Assembly: GCF_004795015.1 (NCBI RefSeq)
Contig: NZ_SSBI01000007.1
Span: forward strand, 124,001-188,000
DNA length: 64,000 nt
Source: Streptomyces sp. A1277
GTDB lineage: Bacteria > Actinomycetota > Actinomycetes > Streptomycetales > Streptomycetaceae
Direction of reading: 5' to 3'
Below, piece after piece: positions 58,101 to 64,000 of the stretch. The stretch's first letter is position 1. Every line of letters starts with the position of its first letter. A model generated the notes under the pieces. That model did no database searches. It was not told the DNA's origin and saw only the letters and a program-made list of their open reading frames with translations. The translations under genes and the position numbers were made by a program.

Positions 58101-59612
58101 CGCACGGAGCAGGGTGAGGGGACCCGCGCCGCCGAGCGCTGGTGCGCCCACCAGCTCACCTTGTTCGTCGACAGCGGCTACCAGCATCCCGCGGCCCGAT
58201 TCGCCGTCGCGGGACTGGCACGGCTCGCGCCCGCCCACGCGGCCCGCCTCGTGCCGTGGTCACCGGCGGCGCGCCCCTCGGGCCACCCGGGCGGCCGCCC
58301 GTGGGGCGAGGCCCGGTGCGACGCCGTCTGGCTGGCGCCGGGCGGCGCCGTGCGCCTACTCGTACCGCTCGCAGCGGCCGGCGATCACCAGGCCCTCGCC
58401 GCGCTCGAACGGTGGCGGGCCCTCGAACAGGCCCACCACGACCAGCTCGTGCGCGGCCGCGACGACTGGCCGCGCGACCACGGCGGCCGGCCCTGGCACG
58501 GCGCCCCGCGCACCGGCATGCACAAGGTCCTCCACCCGGCGCTCGCCGATCACGCCCCGGCCAACCACACCCTGGTCGCGGCGGCGTTGCGCCGCCGGAT
58601 CCCGCCCGCGGACCTACCTTGGCTGGCCCAGCTCGCCAAGGCCGCCGCCGACCGGCCGGACACCGACTCCGCCGCCGGCGCCAAGGCGGTCCTCACCCGG
58701 TACGGTCCCGACCTTGCCGCCTGGTGCTCGGATCTGTGGGACCGGACCCTCCCGTGTCCCGACGACAACGCCAAGGCCGCGGCGCTGCGGCTCTGGGGCG
58801 ACCTGGTGCGGCTGGGCGCGGCCGAACGCCCCACGCTGCGACGGCAGACGAAGCTGGCCGAGATCCTCGGCGACGGGTGGTGGCAGCGCGCCGCCGTGGT
58901 GTTCCGGCACTGGAACGGCCTCGCGGCGACCGCCACCGCCGACCGGGCCGGCGACCCGGACTGGGCAGGGCTGGACGCTGCCCTGGCGGCGGCCGCCGAC
59001 GCCTTCCCGGGGCGGCAGCAGGCCATCGCCCCGCTGCGGGCCTTCCTGCACTGCCGCTTCGCCCCACTGACCGGCCCCGACGCGGTCACCGCGGCCCTGG
59101 CCGCCGCGCGCGCGGAAGTACGGGGAGCGCGCACGACCGCCGACATCCACGCCTGCGGGGCCGGGTTCCTCGCCGAACGGCTCTGTGCGGTCGACCCGGC
59201 GGCGGCAGTCTCGGTCACCGTCATGGTCGCCGAGCGTGTGGTCCGGGCCTCGGCCGGCCGCGGCGTCCCGCACCACGTCACACGCCTCGGCTGGAAGTGG
59301 CAGAAACCGCTCACCCGGCTCGCCACCGACGCCGATCCGGCCCAGTGGCACACGCTGCTGGCCGGCCTCGCGAACGGCCCGCTCGCCGTGCTCCAAAAGG
59401 CCCTCGACCTGGCCGCGGCACACCGCCGCGACGAGGACCTCCGGGCCGTCGCCGAATCCGCGCTGGCCGCCGGCCCCTATCGTGACGAGGCACTGGCCGG
59501 CCTGCGCGACGCCGCGATCCGTCACCGTCGCACCCCCCTGACCGAGCCTCGCTGGCCCGCCATCCTCGACCCGGCGGCGGCCGTCTCCGTGGCAGCGGGC
59601 CTGGACGCATAG
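55161..59612 (+). CDS. Large STAND/NACHT-like NTPase with helical-repeat C-terminus
   Basis: A 1483-aa protein. Residues 1-140 are an uncharacterised N-terminal region (TTELLRRSLARLYDELHRSS, EQTFRTLRRDLDADCPLSLDRL). The NTPase has Walker A GEPGTGKTS (216-224), a Walker B-like IVLLDSADLLL (about 295) and, near 562, FFHQTLYEYAAGRC, matching the F-H-x-x-x-x-E-Y/F-A-A hallmark that ends NACHT/STAND modules. The remaining 900 residues are HEAT-like helical repeats. STAND proteins sense a ligand with the C-terminal part and oligomerise. GTG 55161 is chosen with GGGGGACG just upstream; ATG 55083 is possible. It has no nuclease or TIR motif, so any effector would be the unnamed N-terminus. Confidence 0.8.
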   Translation: MTERQGPRTGAGRGPRRGGGTTELLRRSLARLYDELHRSSATDRQDPLLARRTDRNVWERLRREIVARMELDREQGRIAAPDRIPVLTEQTFRTLRRDLDADCPLSLDRLRVFEAVLAIGRVGGRLPGPWTQRAGELLAADPPPARRAGDGGRSHHTYLENASDRALTQAGGLSGPDAVALADVYVVRGQEEALARRLEEEAAAGEPGRPVQVVLGEPGTGKTSMLWYLATTLRGRRAAAAPVGRRTGPPSAERRRGAVLSPRLVRGEDLLDPHGGPRLLEALDASGKAQARRGRIVLLDSADLLLRAEDGRTRLRRVVELCQGRGTPLTMTCRTRDRAQLEDVLDGAPLAVSTHVDDFRFDGEVERAVTTYCRHYLPEDIRRSTADNLLAGAVRGLPVREVVARPLTLRMLVQVYDQGMDTAEIDAGLVYDTYWERRVARDRRHGAEVVADDRDLSWPAQATARLMLHDGTVALPAVELAKRLPAADAGPAGGDPAEQVAVLEGRGVLTRTNPAAGRRTASPAETVSLADTASTSLPVSYAGAAPPVASAGSEGPAGAVQFFHQTLYEYAAGRCVSQLADEAGLSYYQALEAHLTSHPDDFLRASVAEQAIVQGVRLTGAAREEATGLLLRLLASTEADLQVIAVRCYAFLPHLYVHEREQIQRYLREAVPRAVAEELLAILPTRCHPAPEVVTADLADILRRHPALRQRVLEMLCRFGGVEAKAAGAVWSLLHQLCADHRGCLNRPVNEGDPPPTGCGGELCLWSWLVRLDGNSATSHGNFAARLVDVLAEHHGVWGLARMRELLALAQRDALRGQVLQCLPAIHRRRWKAEWAKLMDHAAETAARLGSGRPGRPGDSADTGGADTAGGQEILDAYWYEAAADGREPLAVLRSLAGEGGRPFDVPPPRLRGVLTRLGERLRTVRTPSEVHRLLDEAVALCAGTDRTEQVARALLPPLLADTGPDRDAWLPTDRATCPDRTEQGEGTRAAERWCAHQLTLFVDSGYQHPAARFAVAGLARLAPAHAARLVPWSPAARPSGHPGGRPWGEARCDAVWLAPGGAVRLLVPLAAAGDHQALAALERWRALEQAHHDQLVRGRDDWPRDHGGRPWHGAPRTGMHKVLHPALADHAPANHTLVAAALRRRIPPADLPWLAQLAKAAADRPDTDSAAGAKAVLTRYGPDLAAWCSDLWDRTLPCPDDNAKAAALRLWGDLVRLGAAERPTLRRQTKLAEILGDGWWQRAAVVFRHWNGLAATATADRAGDPDWAGLDAALAAAADAFPGRQQAIAPLRAFLHCRFAPLTGPDAVTAALAAARAEVRGARTTADIHACGAGFLAERLCAVDPAAAVSVTVMVAERVVRASAGRGVPHHVTRLGWKWQKPLTRLATDADPAQWHTLLAGLANGPLAVLQKALDLAAAHRRDEDLRAVAESALAAGPYRDEALAGLRDAAIRHRRTPLTEPRWPAILDPAAAVSVAAGLDA

Positions 59613-60046
59613 CCGGATCCCTGGCCTCGGGGTCCGAACAGCTCGTCGTGCTTGATCACTCGTACCGGCAACCGGCGCGGAAGCACTCGGCCGCGAAGGC
59701 GTGGTTCATCATCGGGCGCCACACCGCCCGGCAGCTGCTCCGGTGAGCCGAGCCGAAGGCACGGGGGCCCGTGGTACGTAACTTGGCAGCCCGAGGGCAC
59801 TGCGCTGCGCTGACGTGGCCCCGATCCCGCCGCGGACCTGATCGGCTACTGCGACGCGAACATTGCCAGGAGTCCGGCTTTCATCGGCCACACGCACCGT
59901 GATGAGACCGCGGGCCAGTTGGCACAGGCCCCGAGTCGTGCGCATCGCACGCGCCCGGACACGCGCCGGCCCGGGGAAGAGCAGCCGGCGGCAGTCACCC
60001 TCCCCCGGCTGACGTCGCTACCGCGCCGGCATCGAGCGAGAAACGC
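59613..60046. other. Intergenic stretch, no gene seen
   Basis: About 430 bases between convergent genes. Only short frames with stops are found. A minus-strand piece near 59640-59720 has weak coding character. Confidence 0.35.
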
Positions 60047-60433
60047 TCAGCACAGGGCCAACCCGTCGAACTGCGGGGCGAGACCGCGCTTCGTCTTGAA
60101 CTTCTGGCCGGGCTTGAGGGTGTTGCAGTCGGAATCGGGAGCGAAGGACCACACGACCTTGACCCGCTTCGTCGTGGAGCACTTGTTCGTCACGTAGGCC
60201 GTCTTCGAGATGGTTCCCTTGTCGACGTTGACCTTGACGCACGTGGGGGCCGCGGCACTCACCTGGACGCCGCCGGCGGACGCGGCGTGGGCCGTACCGC
60301 TCATGGTCAGCAGGGCGGCACTGGCGATCCCCGTGCGTGACGAGCGGCTGAAGGACTGACCCGCGTCCCCACCGTCGGTCTTCCTGCATCTGGAAGGAAC
60401 GGGGCGATCCTCAAGGACGAGAAGGTGCCGCAT
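60047..60433 (-). CDS. Small secreted protein, N-terminus uncertain
   Basis: The C-terminal 75 residues (PTCVKVNVDKGTISKTAYVTNKCSTTKRVKVVWSFAPDSDCNTLKPGQ...GLALC) form a compact Cys-containing beta-type domain with four Cys. Before it lies a signal-peptide-like stretch (RTGIASAALLTMSGTAHAASA). The only in-frame ATG (60433) gives an unusual 30-residue lead with no ribosome site. Translation may start elsewhere, or the 5' end may hold a frameshift. Resembles secreted small proteins of Streptomyces; function unknown. Confidence 0.55.
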   Translation of the reverse strand: MRHLLVLEDRPVPSRCRKTDGGDAGQSFSRSSRTGIASAALLTMSGTAHAASAGGVQVSAAAPTCVKVNVDKGTISKTAYVTNKCSTTKRVKVVWSFAPDSDCNTLKPGQKFKTKRGLAPQFDGLALC

Positions 60434-60810
60434 GGCGGGGACGAGCCATGTGGCACTTCACTGGTAGTCCGTCGGTGCGTCCCGGTAGCGCACCATCTCC
60501 GGTGGAGCTGGGCGTGGACGTCGCTCCCCGGCGTTGCCGACGTCCTGCCGGAACGGCTGGGCCGGCTGGACATGCCTGCTCGTCGGTGAACGCCCGGCCC
60601 CCGCCTTCGCGACCGACCAGCGCGCCTCTTGGGCGCAGCCGCCCGTGCTGAGAGCGTGCCGGTGACGGCAACCCGCAAGGGCTTGACAGGTCGGTGTTGC
60701 CGCACTGGACGGCGCTCATTGCGGGCACTGGATCTCGGGTGCGCTGCTTCCTTCTTCGGCCAGCGTGGGCTACAGGCCGGGCCGGTCGGCCCGGCCTGAT
60801 ACCGACAGCT
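60434..60810. other. Intergenic stretch, no gene seen
   Basis: About 375 bases. No open frame with consistent coding bias, no recognisable RNA gene. Confidence 0.35.
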
Positions 60811-61557
60811 CTACGCCAGGACGCCTGCGGTTCGGGCAGCGGCTATCCATTGAGGGAATTCCTGCAGAAGCTGATCAAAGAGCTGGTCGTCGTGGACGGC
60901 CCCGGGGGTGCGGCCGGCATGGAAGAAGCCTGCGTTGTCGACTATGCGACGGGCTGGAACAGCGAGGGTGTCGAGTTTCCGCAGGAACGCGAACTCGTTG
61001 GCATCCGGATCACCGAACCCGATGAACTGCCAGAACAGCGGAAGGCGAGCCGCCTTACAGAGGTACCGTTCCGCGGCGAGCTTGCTGGACGGCCCGCCAT
61101 CGGTCTGGAAGACCACCAGGGCAGGGGCACTGCTGCCGGAGGCCATGTAGTGGTCGATGACTTCGTCCATCGCCCAGTGGTAGTTCGTACGGCCCATGTG
61201 GCCCAGGTTCTCGTGCAGCTTGTCGATGTGACCGTGGTGCCGGCCCAGCACGAGATCCGTGGATCCGTCGACGTCCGTGGAGAAGAACACCACCGGCACG
61301 ATGCCGTCGTCATCAAGGTGCGCCGACAGCGACAACACCTGCTCGGCCAGGTGCTGCATGGTGCCGTTCCGGTAGTAGGGCCGCATCGACCCCGAGCGGT
61401 CCAGCACCAGGTACACCGCGGCCCGCACGCCTTCCAGCCCATGTGCGCGGACACTGCTGCCTGCCGCCTTGTACAGGGGCACGAGATCAGGCGCGTGCTC
61501 AATTACCTTCGACAGACTGATAGCCGGAACACTCCGGTGGCTGGTTGATGAAGTCAC
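60811..61557 (-). CDS. VWA domain protein
   Basis: A 248-aa protein consisting mainly of one von Willebrand factor A domain with an intact MIDAS: VLDRSGSMRPYY (DxSGS), the Thr in STDVDGSTD, and FQTDGGPSS. This arrangement, and the start PAISLSKVIEHAPDLVPLYKAAG, resemble the VWA proteins of tellurium-resistance/TerD-type loci. No other ter gene is visible here. The GTG at 61557 sits very close to GGAGG; a start a little further in is possible. Confidence 0.85.
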   Translation of the reverse strand: MTSSTSHRSVPAISLSKVIEHAPDLVPLYKAAGSSVRAHGLEGVRAAVYLVLDRSGSMRPYYRNGTMQHLAEQVLSLSAHLDDDGIVPVVFFSTDVDGSTDLVLGRHHGHIDKLHENLGHMGRTNYHWAMDEVIDHYMASGSSAPALVVFQTDGGPSSKLAAERYLCKAARLPLFWQFIGFGDPDANEFAFLRKLDTLAVPARRIVDNAGFFHAGRTPGAVHDDQLFDQLLQEFPQWIAAARTAGVLA

Positions 61558-61689
61558 CCCTCCATCTTGAAGCGACTTTCCTGCACACGCAGGGGATTCA
61601 CCTCACGGCATCGAGGGTTTCCCCGTGTGCTGAGTACCGCGCATCCCTCTTACTGATCGTTTCAGAATGAGGTTCGGAGCTTGCGCAGG

Positions 61690-61960
61690 CAGATGATTGC
61701 ACCGCCTGCGGTGCCCCGGCAGTGGCACCTTTCGGCGAAGAACGGTGCCCGATCACGGCAGACCACCTTCACACCGGGCCGTTTCGCGAGCCAAGCGGCC
61801 AGGCCGGACGCGTCCCGGTCGGGCAGCAGGTCCACTGGACGCCGGCTTCCGACGTCGACCAGGACGGTCCCGCCGATGCGGACCTCGGGCGGTCGTTCGG
61901 GATCCGACCACAGGCCCCGCGCAAACGCCAGGCCACCCGGCGCTCCTACCTGCGCAGCTG
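61690..61960 (-). pseudogene. ISL3-family transposase remnant
   Basis: The minus-strand frame contains GGTVLVDVGSRRPVDLLPDR and AAWLAKRPGVKVVCRDRAPFFAE, the start of the DDE region of ISL3 transposases (first catalytic Asp in the CRDRAPFF region). After FAE the match continues in another frame (GATAGAPQAVQ) and then stops. The rest of the transposase is absent. Confidence 0.75.
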
Positions 61961-62103
61961 CCGACGGGCGTTGTCCATATGCCCGGGGGGTGCCGAACAG
62001 CTGCTCCTTGCCGGCGGCCGTGAGCACCGGCTCCGAGGTCTCCGATTTCCTCGAGGGTCGGGGACGTCGCCGCCGGGCGGTGTACGACCCGGGAAGGTCC
62101 TGA

Positions 62104-62509
62104 CCCCCACGGGGGCAGGACAGGAGGTCTGAGGGGTGCTGCGGGGGAGGGGGACGGCGGATCGCAGGGTTCCTGGCCCGCGAACGGCTCGCGAGCAAGC
62201 TCGGCCGCTTCGTATCCGCCGTACAGCGTGCCGAACGAGGGTCGCCGCCTACTGCCGACGAATCTCTGACTCAGATCACTGGTCGGATCCGGCCATCTGT
62301 GAAGGATCCCTTCGTTGATCTTTCTCTCTTATGCGGCATTTATCCAGCCGCTTTGTGCTGGTTGCTGGTATGCGGGGTGAGGCCGGTTTCGGGGGCGTGT
62401 GCAAGGGAATTCCGGGGGCATACCCCCCGGGCTTTGTGTGGGAGCTGTGTGAGTCTGTGTGCGCCTGGTGGCCGCTGGGGCTGCTGGGATCGCCTTCCTG
62501 TGGGGGGAA
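62104..62509. other. Intergenic region left of the IS element
   Basis: No gene recognised. From about 62330 on the plus strand is rich in G and T and unlike the surrounding coding DNA. It could be the original upstream region of the secreted-protein gene now displaced by the IS element. Confidence 0.4.
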
Positions 62510-62512
62510 GTT

Positions 62513-62540
62513 GGGCCTTCCCCCGCGAAAGTGGACACGC
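62513..62540. repeat. IS3 left terminal inverted repeat
   Basis: Contains GGGCCTTCCCCC and GTGGACACGC, matched in inverted orientation at 63848-63875 with a few mismatches between the two blocks. Confidence 0.75.
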
Positions 62541-62550
62541 GTTCGGGTGG

Positions 62551-63450
62551 TTATGCGACCAGCGTGAGCTTATCGGACTCCTGCTGGTGCTGGTTTTCGT
62601 AGGCCATGGGGCTGAGGTGTCCGTTGGCGGAGTGGCTGCGGCGGGTGTTGTAGCGGGTGAGCCACCGGAAGACGGTGAGTCGGCAGAGTTCCGCGCCCGG
62701 GTAGTGGTGGGCGCCACGCAGGGTCCCCCGCTTGAGGGAGGCGTGGAAACTCTCGCAGGCGGCGTTGTCGGCGGAGGTACCGACCGCTCCCATGGACTGG
62801 GTGACGCCCAACTCGACGCATAGGTCGGCGAATTCACGCGATGTGTACTGGGCGCCGTGATCGGAGTGGAAGATCGCGCCGTTCAGGCCGCTGCGGGTGG
62901 CGGCTGCCATCCGCAGGGCCTGGGCGACGAGTTCGGTGCGCATGTGGGCGGCGATGGACCAGCCGACCACCCGGCGGCTGAAGCAGTCCAGGACAGTGGC
63001 CAGGTAGAGGAACTGGCCATCCCCGGTGGGGAGATAGGTGATGTCGCCCATGTACTTGACTCCTGGCGCGGGGGCGGTGAAGTCCCGCTGGAACAGGTCC
63101 GGGACAGGTGTCGCCGACGGCTCGGGGATTGTGGTGCGGGCCCGTCTGTGCAGGCGTATGCCCTGGATGGAGAAGTTGCGCATCACGCGGGCCACCCGTT
63201 TCTTGTTGATCTTGCGGCCGTCGGCGCGGAGCTCGGCGGTGATCCGCGGAGAGCCGTAGGCGCCGTCCGAGTCGGTGTGGACGGCGCGGATCTGTTCGGC
63301 CAGGGCATGGTCGGCGGCCTGCCGCGCGGTCCGCGCGTCGGCCCCGTCCCTCCACTTGTAGTAGCTGGACCGGTTCACGCCCAGCACCTGGCACAACCGC
63401 TTCACGCCGAAGGCGTCCCGGTGGTCGTGGACGAACTGGAAGCGGTTCAC
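62551..63450 (-). CDS. IS3-family transposase OrfB (DDE integrase)
   Basis: A 299-aa catalytic subunit. The N-terminal HTH_21-type region (FGVKRLCQVLGVNRSSYYKW, YGSPRITAELRADG) precedes the rve core. The core carries the DDE residues in GDITYLPTGDG, FHSDHGAQYTS and NAACESFHASLKRG, and ends RWLTRYNTRRSHSANGHLSPMAYE. The GTG start at 63450 overlaps the orfA stop (GTGA), so it may be made by coupling or by frameshifting to an OrfAB fusion. No damage is seen. Confidence 0.93.
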   Translation of the reverse strand: MNRFQFVHDHRDAFGVKRLCQVLGVNRSSYYKWRDGADARTARQAADHALAEQIRAVHTDSDGAYGSPRITAELRADGRKINKKRVARVMRNFSIQGIRLHRRARTTIPEPSATPVPDLFQRDFTAPAPGVKYMGDITYLPTGDGQFLYLATVLDCFSRRVVGWSIAAHMRTELVAQALRMAAATRSGLNGAIFHSDHGAQYTSREFADLCVELGVTQSMGAVGTSADNAACESFHASLKRGTLRGAHHYPGAELCRLTVFRWLTRYNTRRSHSANGHLSPMAYENQHQQESDKLTLVA

Positions 63451-63803
63451 CAGTTCGTCTCGCCGGCGAAATACTTGGCCGCCTTGCGCAGGATGTCCCG
63501 CTCGGTGGCCAGCTTCCGCTCGCTGGCCTCAAGCTCGGCCACCCGGGCCTCCAGCTGCCGGATCCGCTCGTCCGGGTCGGGGGACGGTGCCGGCTGTCCT
63601 GCCCGGGCCTGCGCCGCCCCACCCGACCGAGGGGCCGCGGGGGCCACGCCTCGACGTTCCCGGTCCCGCAGCACCCACTCACGCAGCGTCGCCCTGTTGA
63701 TGCCCAGGTCAGCGGCGATGCTCTTGTACGTCGCCCCGGGCGTGGACTCGTACAGGGCCACGGCATCGGCCTTGAACTCGTCCGAGTAGTCCTTCATCGC
63801 CAT
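63447..63803 (-). CDS. IS3-family transposase OrfA
   Basis: A 118-aa protein: KDYSDEFKADAVALYESTPG..YKSIAADLGINRATLREWV is the HTH DNA-binding domain. The C-terminal RIRQLEARVAELEASERKLATERDIL is the leucine-zipper coiled coil used for multimerisation. ATG 63803 (or 63797) is chosen; the frame stays open to the right terminal repeat. Confidence 0.92.
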   Translation of the reverse strand: MAMKDYSDEFKADAVALYESTPGATYKSIAADLGINRATLREWVLRDRERRGVAPAAPRSGGAAQARAGQPAPSPDPDERIRQLEARVAELEASERKLATERDILRKAAKYFAGETNW

Positions 63804-63847
63804 CGGCGGTGTTCTCGCTTCCTCCGGATCAAGCAGATCCAGTATCA

Positions 63848-63875
63848 GCGTGTCCACCACTCAGGGGGAGGCCCC
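63848..63875. repeat. IS3 right terminal inverted repeat
   Basis: Its complement reads GGGGCCTCCCCC ... GTGGACACGC, mirroring the left end. Confidence 0.75.
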
Positions 63876-63879
63876 GTTG

Positions 63880-64000
63880 ATGTCTTCACGTGCCTTTGGC
63901 ATGCCCTCTCGGCGTGCCCGCACGACCGTGCGCCATACGTTGACCGCGACGGCTTTGGTCCTCGCCCTGGGCGTTGCGGCTCTGCCGGCGGCCGCAGCTG
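63880..64000 (+). CDS. Secreted protein, 5' part only (runs off the window)
   Basis: ATG 63880 begins MSSRAFGMPSRRARTTVRHT followed by LTATALVLALGVAALPAAAA, a typical Sec (possibly Tat-like, with RR) signal peptide; the rest lies beyond base 64000. The start codon is only four bases after the IS3 end. The sequence AGGGGGAGG within the IS terminal repeat would act as its ribosome-binding site, so the native upstream region has been replaced. Confidence 0.75.
   Translation, partial: MSSRAFGMPSRRARTTVRHTLTATALVLALGVAALPAAAA

Larger units (their letters stand above)
62513..63875 (-). mobile_element. Intact IS3-family insertion sequence
   Basis: A complete element of about 1363 bp with orfA and orfB on the minus strand and imperfect terminal inverted repeats (left GGGCCTTCCCCC...GTGGACACGC, right end the complement of GGGGCCTCCCCC...GTGGACACGC). 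GTT flanks both ends (62510-62512 and 63876-63878), consistent with a 3-bp target duplication typical of the family, though the exact ends are uncertain by one or two bases. Both orfs look intact, so it may still be mobile. Confidence 0.85.

Noticed and set aside
55230..58238. 1002-aa antisense open frame inside the NTPase gene
   Set aside because: No motif, and the sense frame carries Walker and NACHT motifs with correct codon bias.
60811..61557. Tellurium-resistance operon
   Set aside because: Only a VWA protein is present; no TerD, TerC or related genes are visible nearby.

Overview
The window is high-GC DNA with strong G/C third-position bias, GTG and TTG starts, GGAG-type ribosome sites and many actinomycete-specific protein families (Methyltransf_19/DUF574, DUF3592, DUF7691- and DUF7919-like proteins, a venezuelin-type lanthipeptide). 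It looks like a chromosomal accessory region of a Streptomyces or close relative. This is inference from content; no rRNA or tRNA gene was seen.

Layout. 1-9.3 kb: small housekeeping or stress genes (universal stress protein plus class III adenylate cyclase, RidA, ankyrin/HEAT protein, YhgE-like membrane protein), with several frameshifted or truncated genes between them. 9.4-30.7 kb: the main feature, a PUFA-synthase-like iterative type I PKS operon on the minus strand. In order of transcription it encodes an NAD-binding-4 type acyl-thioester reductase, a PfaD-type enoyl reductase, a PfaA-like KS-MAT-ACP-KR-DH protein and a KS-CLF-AT-DH-DH protein. Next to it lie a WS/DGAT-type acyltransferase, a flavin monooxygenase and a two-gene ABC exporter. 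The Pfa gene order (ER, then KS-MAT-ACP-KR-DH, then KS-CLF-AT-DH-DH) is that of the terrestrial myxobacterial pfa1-pfa2-pfa3 operons. The flanking genes suggest that the acyl chain is reduced, esterified, possibly oxygenated, and exported as a specialised lipid. The product is unknown.

31.6-36.6 kb: a compact class IV lanthipeptide cluster: LanL synthetase, a 51-aa precursor of the venezuelin type, a hairpin, an ABC ATPase and an ABC permease. 36.8-38.3 kb: a divergent SDR/TetR pair with two palindromic operator candidates between them. 38.5-49.3 kb: scattered small enzymes (VOC and GNAT proteins, a threonine-synthase-like PLP enzyme, a metallophosphoesterase, a methyltransferase, a TPR-like protein), some degenerate. 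49.5-54.9 kb: DUF3592 membrane proteins, a LysE exporter and an IS5-type remnant. 55.2-59.6 kb: one very large STAND/NACHT-like NTPase, a candidate signalling or defence protein. 60-64 kb: a VWA protein, an ISL3 transposase remnant, and an intact IS3-family element inserted a few bases upstream of a secreted-protein gene that runs off the window.

Several small genes (1641-2004, 2885-3803, 50200-50407) read well only if one single-base frameshift is allowed. They are either decaying genes or sequencing indels. Family names are recalled from sequence features; no database search was possible.
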